A stretch of 64,000 nt of DNA from Winogradskya humida (GTDB taxonomy: Bacteria > Actinomycetota > Actinomycetes > Mycobacteriales > Micromonosporaceae), in assembly GCF_016862215.1 (NCBI RefSeq), contig NZ_BOMN01000101.1:1-64000 (forward strand), in the 5' to 3' direction. Below the pieces are notes generated by a model. That model saw nothing but the letters and a program-made list of their open reading frames with translations. It ran no database searches and had not been told where the DNA came from. The translations under genes and the position numbers were made by a program. Position 1 is the stretch's first letter; the number at the start of each line of letters is the position of its first letter. Of the stretch, positions 33,574-41,807 are shown piece by piece.

Positions 33574-34818
33574 TTATTGGAGGGCGGGGAGGGGTTTATC
33601 GGGGGTGGAGTCCGGGTGGGGGTGGGGTTTGGGGTCCAGGGCGAAGCTGGTGGCGGCTAGGGCCAGGCCGATTATGGCTAGGGCTACGCCGACCCAGGCT
33701 GGGGCGAGGTAGCCGAAGCCTCGGGCGATGACCAGGCCGCCGAGGGCTGCGCCGAGGCTGTTGGCGATGTTCATGGCGGACTGGTTGAGGGCGGCGCCCA
33801 TGAGCTGGGCTTTGGGGGCGACGGTGATCAGGCGGGCCTGCATGGTGGGGCCGAGGAAGAGGCTGGTGGCGCCGATCAGGAAGGCTCCGGTGAAGAGGCC
33901 GATCGTGGTGGAGGCGGCCAGGCCGAAGAAGATCGTGGCGGCGATGACGGCGGGGAAACCGATCAGCATGGCGCGGCGCAGGTCGCGGTCGGCGAACCAG
34001 CCGCCGAGGGCGTTGCCGACCGTCATGCCGAGGCCGACGGCGACCAGGACCCAGGGGACGGTGCCCGAGGAGAGGCCGGTGACGTCCGTGGTGATCGGGG
34101 CGATGTAGCTGTCCACGGCGAAGAAGCCCGCGAAGCCGATAGCCGCCGTTGCCGCGACGAGCCAGACCTGGGGGCGTCGCAGTGCTTCGAGCTCGTTGCG
34201 CGGGGAGCCGCCCTCGGCTGCCTTCACCTCGGGGACGGTCAGGGCGACGGCGAGCAGGGTGAGCAGGAAGACGCCGGCGATGACCAGGTAGGCCACGCGC
34301 CAGTCCGTCGCCTGGCCGAGTTTGGTGATGAGGGGGACGCCGACCACGTTGGCCGCGGTCAGGCCGCTCAGCACCGCCGCGAAGCCGCGGGCCTCGTTGC
34401 CGGGGCCCATCAGGGTCGCCGCGAGCAGGCCGGCCGCGCCGAAGTAGGCGCCGTGCGGCAGTGCCGCGACGAACCGGGCGACGAGAACGAGACCGAACGT
34501 GGGGGCGACCGCCGAGCCGATCGTGCCGGCCACGAACAGGACCAGGAGGCCCAGGACCAGCTTCTTGCGGGGCACGCGTGCGGTCAGCGCGGCGATCAGC
34601 GGGGCGCCGACGACGACACCCAGCGCATATGCCGTGATCATCCAGCCTGCTTTGGCCACCGCGTCGGTGGAGGAGGCGGCGTAGTCGTCGGGGAGCAGAC
34701 CGCGGGCGATGTCGGGGAGCAGCCCCATGGCGACGAACTCGGTCAGGCCGACTGCCACACCGCCGAAGGCGAGGGCGAGCAGGGCTGTCCAGCGGTGACG
34801 GGGGCTGAGATGTTCCAC
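33574..34818 (-). CDS. MFS transporter (DHA1, AraJ/PbuE-like efflux)
   Basis: A 414-residue 12-helix major facilitator. The N-terminal helix pair encloses GVAVGLTEFVAMGLLPDIAR, the motif-A loop is AALTARVPRKKLVLG, and helix 4 contains FVAALPHGAYFGAAG. It is expected to export sugars, drugs or similar small molecules by proton antiport. The start is GTG 34818. Only 47 bp separate it from the divergent ROK regulator, and this gap holds a dyad, so the exporter is probably ROK-controlled. Confidence 0.92.
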   Translation of the reverse strand: MEHLSPRHRWTALLALAFGGVAVGLTEFVAMGLLPDIARGLLPDDYAASSTDAVAKAGWMITAYALGVVVGAPLIAALTARVPRKKLVLGLLVLFVAGTIGSAVAPTFGLVLVARFVAALPHGAYFGAAGLLAATLMGPGNEARGFAAVLSGLTAANVVGVPLITKLGQATDWRVAYLVIAGVFLLTLLAVALTVPEVKAAEGGSPRNELEALRRPQVWLVAATAAIGFAGFFAVDSYIAPITTDVTGLSSGTVPWVLVAVGLGMTVGNALGGWFADRDLRRAMLIGFPAVIAATIFFGLAASTTIGLFTGAFLIGATSLFLGPTMQARLITVAPKAQLMGAALNQSAMNIANSLGAALGGLVIARGFGYLAPAWVGVALAIIGLALAATSFALDPKPHPHPDSTPDKPLPALQ

Positions 34819-34831
34819 GGGGACGACTTTA

Positions 34832-34844
34832 GCAACGCTGTTGC
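34832..34844. promoter_or_regulatory. GCAAC/GTTGC dyad between MFS and ROK genes
   Basis: GCAAC (34832-34836) and GTTGC (34840-34844) flank 3 bp in the centre of the 47-bp divergent spacer. Its position would let one bound regulator block both promoters. Confidence 0.5.
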
Positions 34845-34865
34845 GTTAGGGGGTAGTGTGATCCT

Positions 34866-35960
34866 ATGCACCGCATCGCCGCGGACCTGACCTTCCTCCG
34901 GGACTACAACGAAGCCCTGGTCATGGCCCTTGCCCGCACCTGGCGCACGTTTGAGCGCAACACCGTCTCGGACGCGACCGGGCTGACCCCGCAGGCCGTC
35001 TCCAAGGTTCTCGCCCGGCTCGTCGAGGAGGGTGTGGTCGCGCCCGCGGGGGTGCGCCGGCCCGCGATCGGCAAGCCCGCCGGCGTCTACGAGCTGGTCC
35101 CCCACAGTCGCTATGCGATCGGGGCGCACGTGTCACGGCGTACGGTGCGGATGGTCTTGGTTGATCTTGCGGGGACCGTGCTGTGGTCGAGGGTGATGCC
35201 GCTGCCGGCCGATTTCACGCCGGGGGATCTGCTCGACGGGATGGCCGGGCTGATCGACAAGGTGCGCGCGGAGCATGCGATCGACGGGCGGCTGACCGGG
35301 GTCGGCATCGGGATGATCGGGCCGCTGGACCACGCGGCCGGCACCGTTCGCGACGCGCACAGGATGCGGCATTGGCACGATATCCCGCTGGGGGCTTTCG
35401 CCGAGGATGTGCTCGGCCTGCCGGTTCACCTCGACAAGGACGTGACCGCGGGGGTGACGGCGGAGGCCTGGCGGCGCGGCGCGGCCTTCCGGGACGCCGC
35501 GCTGATCATGGTGGAGTCGGGCGTGGGGGCGGGGCTGTGGCTGGGCGGCGCGGCGCATCGGGGCTCGCACACGAATGCCGGCGAGTTCGGGCACACGGTT
35601 GTCGCGCTGGACGGGCCGCGGTGTGCGTGCGGGCGGCGTGGGTGCATCGAGGCGGTGCACGACGCGGCTGTTGAGGCCGGTGATGTGGCGCGGGCCGCGG
35701 AGGTGCTCGGGGTCGGCGTGGTCAATCTGTTGCAGACGCTCGATCTGGAGCATGTGGTGCTGGCGGGGGCGGATCTGCTGCGGCACGCGAAGGTCTACCG
35801 GGACGCGGTTGAGGAGGCTGTCCGCACTCAGGTGCCGCGGGCGGACTGGCTGACGGTGGAGGTGACGCTGTCCAGTTTGGGTGAGGATGTGATCGCGGCA
35901 GGGGCGGCGATGCAGGTGCTCGACGCGCGCTACGGCATTCCGGGGCTCGCGCCGCTCTGA
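34866..35960 (+). CDS. ROK family transcriptional regulator
   Basis: 364 residues: an N-terminal winged helix (NTVSDATGLTPQAVSKVLAR, about 37-56) and a ROK sugar-kinase-like domain with THTNAGEFGHTVV-type sequence, and the zinc site CACGRRGCIEA (about 257-267). The kinase ATP loop (DxGxT) is not conserved, with HVSRRTVRMVLVD in its place, so it is a repressor rather than an active kinase. The effector is probably a sugar. It is divergent from the MFS gene over a 47-bp spacer with a dyad. Confidence 0.92.
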   Translation: MHRIAADLTFLRDYNEALVMALARTWRTFERNTVSDATGLTPQAVSKVLARLVEEGVVAPAGVRRPAIGKPAGVYELVPHSRYAIGAHVSRRTVRMVLVDLAGTVLWSRVMPLPADFTPGDLLDGMAGLIDKVRAEHAIDGRLTGVGIGMIGPLDHAAGTVRDAHRMRHWHDIPLGAFAEDVLGLPVHLDKDVTAGVTAEAWRRGAAFRDAALIMVESGVGAGLWLGGAAHRGSHTNAGEFGHTVVALDGPRCACGRRGCIEAVHDAAVEAGDVARAAEVLGVGVVNLLQTLDLEHVVLAGADLLRHAKVYRDAVEEAVRTQVPRADWLTVEVTLSSLGEDVIAAGAAMQVLDARYGIPGLAPL

Positions 35961-35975
35961 CCCGCCGCTGGCGGG
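35961..35975 (+). terminator. Possible short hairpin after the ROK gene
   Basis: CCCGCC and GGCGGG flank GCT directly after the TGA. The 6-bp stem has no T-run, so function as a terminator is uncertain. Confidence 0.3.
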
Positions 35976-36017
35976 CTGGCAGGACAGGGCCCTTGCAACG
36001 GCCGCCCGGCACGGGCC

Positions 36018-36120
36018 GCGGGCCACGGACGGCAGGCCACGGACGGCAGGCCACGGACGGCAGGCCACGGACGGCAAACACGGGCGGCAAACACGGGCGG
36101 CAAACACGGGCGGCAAGCCG
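36018..36120. repeat. 14-bp and 13-bp tandem repeats in a convergent spacer
   Basis: Within the 356-bp gap between the ROK gene and the phosphatase gene, GGCCACGGACGGCA repeats every 14 bp from 36021 (four copies). It then changes into three 13-bp CAAACACGGGCGG copies. No gene is credible in the gap; the remaining sequence shows no other clear element. Confidence 0.85.
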
Positions 36121-36316
36121 TAGGGCACCGACCGGCGGGCGGCAGGCCGTAAGGGACGGGCCGCGGAAGGTAGCGCGTTGAACGGTCGCGGCGCGGGCGC
36201 CGGGGTGGGTCCGGCTAGCAGAGTGGCCGGCCACCGATGTCCCGCGAGGGAAGATCCTGGCTGTGGAACGGCAGCCGGCCGGCCCCGGGAAGAGGGACCG
36301 GCCTGCGGGAGAGCGC

Positions 36317-36886
36317 TCAGGAAGCGGCGTTCCAGGTGTCGATGGCGGGTTCGCCGTGGTCGAAGCCCAGGGTGGACAGCGTGGCGGTGTCGAGGCGGAA
36401 GAGGGCTCCGCCGGCCGGGGGGAGGCCGATCCAGCGGGCGCCGGCGACCCGGAGGCTGTGGCCGTGGGCGATCAGGGCGACGTCGCCCTGGTCGAGGAAG
36501 GTGCGGGCGTGGGCCAGGACCTTGTCGAGGCGGTCGGCGACCTGGGACGGGGATTCGCCGCCGGGGGCGCCGTCGGTCCAGAGTTTCCAGGTCGGGTCGG
36601 TCTCGTGGATGGTTGCCGAGGTGATGCCCTCGTAGTCGCCGTAGTTCCATTCGGCGAGGTTCTCGGTGGTCTCGGTGACCGTGAGGCCGGCCAGCTCGGC
36701 TGTGCGCAGGGCCCGCTTGCGCGGGCTGGAGATCACCGCTGCGAACGTGCGGCCCTGCAACCGCTTGCCGGCCTCGCGGGCCTGCTGTTCGCCGGTCTCG
36801 GTCAGGTCCAGATCGGTGTACGAGGTGTGGCGCCCGTTGGCGCTCCACTCGGTCTGGCCATGCCGGATGAGCACGATCTCACCCAT
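36317..36886 (-). CDS. Histidine phosphatase family protein (phosphoglycerate mutase-like)
   Basis: A 189-residue branch-1 histidine phosphatase. The RHG motif is LIRHGQTEWS with catalytic His9; Arg56 and Arg58 lie in SSPRKRALRTAEL; the acid/base Glu79 is in AEWNYGDYEG; the second His141 is in IAHGHSLR. It removes phosphate from a small metabolite or protein; the substrate is not predictable. ATG 36886 gives the family-normal N-terminus. Confidence 0.92.
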   Translation of the reverse strand: MGEIVLIRHGQTEWSANGRHTSYTDLDLTETGEQQAREAGKRLQGRTFAAVISSPRKRALRTAELAGLTVTETTENLAEWNYGDYEGITSATIHETDPTWKLWTDGAPGGESPSQVADRLDKVLAHARTFLDQGDVALIAHGHSLRVAGARWIGLPPAGGALFRLDTATLSTLGFDHGEPAIDTWNAAS

Positions 36887-37107
36887 GGTGTCCCCCTGTC
36901 GTCCCGTTATTTCTACCCCGCTCGGAGCACGCGCGAAGCGAGACGAACGTCATGCATGTTGATCTTGCCACGCCCGGGCAGGCCGATCCGGGCCCGAGTC
37001 TGCCGACCCAGGGCGGGCCGAGCCAAGCCGACCCGGCCAGGCCAGGCCAGGCCTACCCAAGCCAGGCCGACCCAAGCCAGGCCGGGGCGGGGCGGGGCGG
37101 GGCCGGC
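36887..37107. other. Spacer with GCCAGGCC- and GGGGC-type short repeats
   Basis: This 221-bp spacer between the phosphatase and the FMN reductase genes (both minus strand) contains short direct repeats of CCAGGC and CCCAAGCCAGGCCGA (37021-37085), and a GGGGC run at about 37085-37100. The promoter of the phosphatase gene should lie near 36890-36960, where GC content falls. Confidence 0.45.
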
Positions 37108-37713
37108 TCAGGCGCCGAGCAGGTCGGCGAAGGACGCGGTGAGTGCGAACGGGTCGGTGACCACGGCGGGTTCGCGCCGGGAGATCTCCCTGGCCAGTTC
37201 GCCCGCGGCGCGGTTGACCCGGCTGTGGAGAAGGTCTTCGGAGCCACCCCAGTCGTCGGTGGCGGCGAAGACGGATGTCGGCATGGTCACAGCCCGCAGG
37301 TACGCGAACATGGGCCGCAACGCGTGCTCCAGGGCCAGCGAGTGCCGCGCCGTGCCGCCGGTGGCCGCGATCAGCACCGGCTTGTCGGCCAGCGTGTCCT
37401 TGTCGAGGATGTCGAAAAACGATTTGAACAGCCCGCTGAAGGAGGCGTTGAACACCGGGGTCACCGCGATGATCCCGTCGGCAGCCGAGACCGCGTCGAT
37501 CACGTCCTTGAGCGCCGCCGGCGGGAAGCCGGTCAGCATATGGTTCATGAGGTCGTGCGCTACGTCACGGAGCTCGACGACGCGCACGGTCAGGTCGACG
37601 CCGAGGGAGGCGGCCTGGTCCACCGCCGCCGCGGACAGGCGGTCCGCGAGCAGGCGGGTGGACGACGGCTGGCTCAGCCCCGCCGAGATGACGACGAGAG
37701 AGCGCTGGTTCAT
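37108..37713 (-). CDS. NADPH-dependent FMN reductase (CE1759-like)
   Basis: A 201-residue flavodoxin-fold reductase: phosphate loop SAGLSQPSSTRLLADRL (about 10-26) and the substrate/FMN loop TPVFNASFSGLFKSFFD (about 85-101). It supplies reduced FMN. Its ATG overlaps the stop of the luciferase-like monooxygenase gene by ATGA, so the two form an oxygenase-reductase pair. Confidence 0.9.
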   Translation of the reverse strand: MNQRSLVVISAGLSQPSSTRLLADRLSAAAVDQAASLGVDLTVRVVELRDVAHDLMNHMLTGFPPAALKDVIDAVSAADGIIAVTPVFNASFSGLFKSFFDILDKDTLADKPVLIAATGGTARHSLALEHALRPMFAYLRAVTMPTSVFAATDDWGGSEDLLHSRVNRAAGELAREISRREPAVVTDPFALTASFADLLGA

Positions 37714-38804
37714 GCGACCGAGACCTCCGAGGAAGACTTAGCGGCGAGCAGGGATGCGTGGGTGGGGGCGTCCGGCACGTGGGCCGGCTTGAGGTTGGCG
37801 AACTCCTTGCGGAGCACCGGGACGACCTCGGAGCCGAGCAGGTCGAGCTGCTCGAGGACGGTCTTCAGCGGCAGGCCGGCGTGGTCCATGAGGAAGAGCT
37901 GGCGCTGATAGTCGCCGACGTAATCGCGGAAGCCGAGCGTACGGTCGATGACTTCCTGGGGGCTGCCGACCGTGAGGGGCGTCTCCCGGGTGAAGTCCTC
38001 CATAGCCGGGCCGTGGCCGTAGACGGGGGCGTTGTCGAAGTAGGGGCGGAACTGCTTGACCGCGTCCTGGCTGTTCTTGGCCATGAAGACCTGACCGCCG
38101 AGGCCGACGATGGCGGTGTCCGGGTCGCCGTGGCCGTAGTGCGCCCAGCGCTCGCGGTAGAGGGCGATCATCCGCTGGGTGTGCGACGCCGGCCAGAAGA
38201 TGTGGTTGGCGAAGAAGCCGTCACCGTAGAACGCGGCCTGCTCGGCGATCTCGGGGCTGCGGATCGAGCCGTGCCAGACGAACGGCGGGATCTCGTCGAG
38301 CGGGCGCGGGGTGGAGGTGAAGGACTGCAGCGGCGTGCGGTACTTGCCCTTCCAGTCGACGGTGTGCTCGCGCCAGAGCTTGTGGAGCAGGGCGTAGTTC
38401 TCGATGGCGAGGGGGATCCCCGCGCGGATGTCCTTGCCGAACCAGGGGTAGACCGGCCCGGTGTTGCCGCGGCCCAGGGTCAGGTCGACGCGGCCGTCCG
38501 CCAGGTGCTGCAGCATGGCGAAGTCCTCGGCGATCTTGACCGGGTCGTTCGTCGTGATCAGCGTGGTCGCCGTGCTGAGCTGCAGCGTCGAGGTCTGCGC
38601 GGCGATGTAGGCGAGGGTCGTCGTGGGCGACGAGGAGAAGAACGGCTCGTTGTGATGTTCGCCGAGGGCGAAGACGTCGAGCCCCACCTCCTCCGCGTGC
38701 TTGGCAATGGTGACGATGTCCTTGATGCGCTCGGCCTCGGTCGGCGTGTGACCGGTGGTCGGGTCGGTGGTGATGTCGCTGACGCTGAAGATCCCGAACT
38801 GCAT
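37710..38804 (-). CDS. LLM class flavin-dependent monooxygenase (CE1758-like)
   Basis: A 364-residue luciferase-like TIM-barrel enzyme using reduced FMN from the coupled reductase. The start is ATG 38804, with AGGAG about 8 nt upstream, giving MQFGIFSVSDITTDPTTGHT. Conserved parts include GLDVFALGEHHNEPFFSSSP and LADGRVDLTLGRGNTGPVYP. The substrate is unknown; such pairs oxidise small organics, sulfonates or long-chain aldehydes. An upstream in-frame start at 38858 lacks a ribosome binding site. Confidence 0.93.
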   Translation of the reverse strand: MQFGIFSVSDITTDPTTGHTPTEAERIKDIVTIAKHAEEVGLDVFALGEHHNEPFFSSSPTTTLAYIAAQTSTLQLSTATTLITTNDPVKIAEDFAMLQHLADGRVDLTLGRGNTGPVYPWFGKDIRAGIPLAIENYALLHKLWREHTVDWKGKYRTPLQSFTSTPRPLDEIPPFVWHGSIRSPEIAEQAAFYGDGFFANHIFWPASHTQRMIALYRERWAHYGHGDPDTAIVGLGGQVFMAKNSQDAVKQFRPYFDNAPVYGHGPAMEDFTRETPLTVGSPQEVIDRTLGFRDYVGDYQRQLFLMDHAGLPLKTVLEQLDLLGSEVVPVLRKEFANLKPAHVPDAPTHASLLAAKSSSEVSVA

Positions 38805-38922
38805 GACCCGCTCCTGGCTTTCCCGCCGGGACCCCTCGTCCCGATCTGACCCGCACAACCTCTTTGCTTCGTCAAATATTTCACGAGCAAAGACTTTTTG
38901 GGAAGTGCGACCTGGGTCACCC

Positions 38923-40770
38923 TCAGCCGATCGCGGCGATCAGGGCACCCAGCCCGGACGCCTGGGTGCGCCAGTCCCGCGCGTTCGGGTACGCCGAGGA
39001 CGTCTGCCCGCTCCACCGCTGCCCGATCCGGTTGAGGGAGTCACGGTCCGCATTCCAGATGCTGTCCGCCTGGGTACGCGCATAGGTCCGGTACCCGGCC
39101 TCCCCCGTGGCATCGGCGAGGTCACCCAGATAGCGCATGAAAATGCCCTTGAACTGCTTCCCGTTGTCGTCGCACGTCCGATCGGCGGCGTCGCACGACT
39201 CGGTCAGGATGCCGTTCTTCGTCAGCACGGGTGACGCGATCGCCGCATCCGCCAGCCTCCGCGACGCCGCGAGCGCATTCGCGTTTCCCGTCGCCCGCCA
39301 GACCTCGAGCGAGGCCCCGATCGCGAGCCCCTGGTTGTAGGAGTAGACGGTCTGCCCGTTGTTGGTGCACGCATTGGTGAGCCCGTCGTTCACGAGCCCG
39401 GCGGCATTGATCAGGCCGCTGGCGGCAAACCAGTTCCACCCGGTCACGGCCCGGTTCAGCCACGTCGTGTCGCCCGGCAACCGGTTGTGCAAGGACGCGG
39501 CCAGCCGCACGTACAGGCCGCTGGTGACGGCATTCTTATAGGTACGCTCGCGGTCCCACCACACGCCACCACCGCACGTCGACGTGTCCCAGAAACCGTT
39601 GACGTAATTGGCGATCGTCACCGCCTCGTCGCGGTATTTGGTGTTGCCCGTCAGGTCATAGGCCTTCACCCACGCGAGGCCCCACCACGCCGCATCGTCG
39701 ATGGCGCGGCTGATGAAATGCCCCTCGATGGCGTCGCTGCTCCTCACCCCGGCGGGGAAAGCCACCTTGTTCACTTCGAAGGTCCGATCAACTACCCACC
39801 CATATTCCTGGGTACGCCCTGAGCGCGCCATCCAGTCCATCACAGTGGTCACGGCGACGGCGGAATTCCACCAGCTCGACGGCCACCACGCGGTATCCGG
39901 CTGATACGAGAACATCAACGCGTCAGCAGCCGCGGCGGCACGGTCGGCGGCGGGTCGCGCCCATTGCGTACAACTGCCATTGGAACCGGTGACCGCCCGG
40001 CCGCAGGCGCGCACGCTCCCCGCGTACATCAAGGCCTTGGTGTCTCTGGAGGTAAAGAGTGCGGTGCGCGCCGAGCTCGCGCCCGACGGGGTGCTCGTGC
40101 GCCCGAGCGACGAGCCTCCGGGCCAGCTCACGCCCTCGTCCCACGACCGGTCGAGCCAGATCTCGTCGCCCGGGGCCCCGCCGGAAATGGTTCCCCAGAG
40201 CATTCCGCGCTGATCGGCGTGCAAAGAAATGGTGCGCCCGCTGAGCGTGGCGGAAGGGACGGGCACAGTGTCACCGACATTCGCGGTCTCGCCGTCACAG
40301 ACCACATCGCACGCCTTGAGATGCACCCATTCGGTGCACTGGATCCCGCTCGCGTCCCCGCACGCCCGGACCATGCCACGCTTGTGATGCGACGGATCGG
40401 CGAGGTTGTACATCAGCGTCCGCGTGCCGGTCCAGGTCGACGGAATACTCGCCTTTCCGAGCAGCCCGTCCCAACTGGAACCCCCGTCCCAGCTCCGATC
40501 GAGCCACACGGAATCCCCGGCACCCCCGTTGTCGATACTCCCCCACGCCATCGCGTCGGCATCGGAGAGATGCAGCGAGATCCGCCGCCCGTTCTGCGTC
40601 TTGTCGGGCACTGGGAACGTGTCCTGGCGAGCGGTCGAGGGATCCCGGGTGTCACAGGAGACCGAGCAGACGGTCGCGGCGGCGGCCACGGCGGCACTGA
40701 CGGACGAGGGCGGGGCGACGGCCGGCACTGCCGTGGCCATCAGAGCGACAACAAGCAGGGTTCGCAGCAT
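38923..40770 (-). CDS. Secreted GH76 family alpha-1,6-mannanase-like protein with duplicated N-terminal domain
   Basis: About 615 residues from ATG 40770. A signal peptide (about 1-27) is followed by two copies of a 115-residue Cys-containing module (about 35-152 and 155-270). Each has GR-ISLH, GxxGD-xWLDRSWD and VRACG...CT-W. The GH76 catalytic domain starts near 275. The adjacent catalytic aspartates are Asp358-Asp359 in RAIDDAAWWGLAW. GH76 enzymes cut alpha-1,6-mannan of fungi and actinobacterial glycolipids. The duplicated module may bind carbohydrate (inference). The upstream region shares motifs with the chitinase gene. Confidence 0.88.
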   Translation of the reverse strand: MLRTLLVVALMATAVPAVAPPSSVSAAVAAAATVCSVSCDTRDPSTARQDTFPVPDKTQNGRRISLHLSDADAMAWGSIDNGGAGDSVWLDRSWDGGSSWDGLLGKASIPSTWTGTRTLMYNLADPSHHKRGMVRACGDASGIQCTEWVHLKACDVVCDGETANVGDTVPVPSATLSGRTISLHADQRGMLWGTISGGAPGDEIWLDRSWDEGVSWPGGSSLGRTSTPSGASSARTALFTSRDTKALMYAGSVRACGRAVTGSNGSCTQWARPAADRAAAAADALMFSYQPDTAWWPSSWWNSAVAVTTVMDWMARSGRTQEYGWVVDRTFEVNKVAFPAGVRSSDAIEGHFISRAIDDAAWWGLAWVKAYDLTGNTKYRDEAVTIANYVNGFWDTSTCGGGVWWDRERTYKNAVTSGLYVRLAASLHNRLPGDTTWLNRAVTGWNWFAASGLINAAGLVNDGLTNACTNNGQTVYSYNQGLAIGASLEVWRATGNANALAASRRLADAAIASPVLTKNGILTESCDAADRTCDDNGKQFKGIFMRYLGDLADATGEAGYRTYARTQADSIWNADRDSLNRIGQRWSGQTSSAYPNARDWRTQASGLGALIAAIG

Positions 40771-40822
40771 CTGTTCATATTGACGCTTATCAACGTCTAT
40801 GAACAGCCTTGTTAACAGAATC
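40771..40822. promoter_or_regulatory. Dyad-rich regulatory region of the GH76 gene
   Basis: Directly upstream of the GH76 start lies an inverted repeat with outer arms TGTTCATA and TATGAACA and inner arms GACG and CGTC (about 40773-40806). A further TCTGTTAACAA (minus strand, at 40809-40819) follows. TGTTCATAGACGTTGA and TCTGTTAACAA both recur, slightly varied, before the GH18 gene, suggesting a common regulator of secreted glycosidases. Confidence 0.6.
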
Positions 40823-40897
40823 AATGAGCCGCCCGCCCGATTGCGGCCGGGGCGCACCATCGGATGGAATCAACGTGACTCGGCTCAGGGGGCGCCC

Positions 40898-41740
40898 GTG
40901 AAGGTCCGTTTCAAGATTCTCGTCACCGCGATCGCGGGTGGCATCACCTATCTGCTCACCAGCGCCGCGGGCCAGGCGGCGATCTGGCAGCTGACGATGG
41001 CGGTCTTCGTCGCCGGCATCGTGCTCGTGGCCCTGATTCTCATCGATCTGAATCTGGCCGTCTCCGAGCTCTACACCGGGCCGGGGAAATCGCGCCTGCG
41101 GGCGGATGACATCGACCGGCTCGTCGCGGCGTCCGCGAGCATCGACTCCGCGGATGTCGTGCTGCGCCGCTTCGCGGATCACGAGCTCAGCCGGCTCGCC
41201 CAGACCCTCGACGGGTTGCGCGAGGGGTGGGCCGTCTACGAGGGCGAGGACCGGGACTGGCTGCTCAATCTCACCGAGTGCGCGTTCGAGACGATCGACG
41301 CCACCAGCATGACCTCGTTCGACGCTCCCGGCAACTTCGCCGACGCGGGCCTGTTCTGGGCAACCGACCTCGGGCGGCACTACCTCGCCCGGCAGCGGCA
41401 GGCGATCACCGAGCGCCACGTCGCGATCCGCCGGATCTTCCTGATCGACGACGCCTCCGACGCGGGCGAGGACTGGATCGACGACCTGGTGAAACCGCAC
41501 AAGGAGATCGGGGTACGCACCCGGGTGCTGCGCTCCTCGCAACTGGACTCGCTGACCCGCACAGACCTCTACGACTTCATCGTCTTCGACGGCCGGCTCA
41601 GCTACGAGCTGCGCGCCGCGTCCGCCCCGGACCCCGACGTACCGCCGCTGATCACCAGCGTCACGCTCGTCGCGGACTGGCGGGTGGAGGATCGCAAGCG
41701 GCGCTTCGAGCAGATGTGGAACGACGCCGCCGACCGGTGA
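40898..41740 (+). CDS. Two-TM protein of unknown function (paralogue A of the gene at 48159-49109)
   Basis: 280 residues from GTG 40898, with GGGGG in the leader. There are two closely spaced membrane helices at about residues 5-21 and 28-49, then a cytoplasmic domain. Blocks shared with the protein encoded at 48159-49109 are GEDRDWLLNL (GEDREWLLGL there), RRIFLID (RRIFVLD), GVRTRVL (GIRARLL) and DFIVFDGRLSYE (DLIVFDDTLAYE), in the same order and spacing. This is a clear paralogue pair flanking the SCO2521-2525-like island. The domain has mixed alpha/beta character but no HKD or kinase motif; function unknown. Confidence 0.8.
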   Translation: MKVRFKILVTAIAGGITYLLTSAAGQAAIWQLTMAVFVAGIVLVALILIDLNLAVSELYTGPGKSRLRADDIDRLVAASASIDSADVVLRRFADHELSRLAQTLDGLREGWAVYEGEDRDWLLNLTECAFETIDATSMTSFDAPGNFADAGLFWATDLGRHYLARQRQAITERHVAIRRIFLIDDASDAGEDWIDDLVKPHKEIGVRTRVLRSSQLDSLTRTDLYDFIVFDGRLSYELRAASAPDPDVPPLITSVTLVADWRVEDRKRRFEQMWNDAADR

Positions 41741-41745
41741 GGGGG

Positions 41746-41807
41746 ACGGCCCGCTGCCGCCCTGGGGACGGGGCGACAGCGGGCCGTGGCAGGTGCGAGC
41801 GTTTTTT
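41746..41807. terminator. Hairpin between convergent genes
   Basis: ACGGCCCGCTG (41746-41756) pairs perfectly with CAGCGGGCCGT (41777-41787), with an inner CGCCC/GGGCG pairing. A run of six T follows at 41802-41807. It can end transcription of the paralogue A gene and perhaps the GH18 gene. Confidence 0.7.

Noticed and set aside
40898..41740. Phospholipase D-like nuclease in the two-TM paralogues
   Set aside because: The alternating beta/alpha blocks suggested it, but no HxKxxxxD motif is present in either copy.
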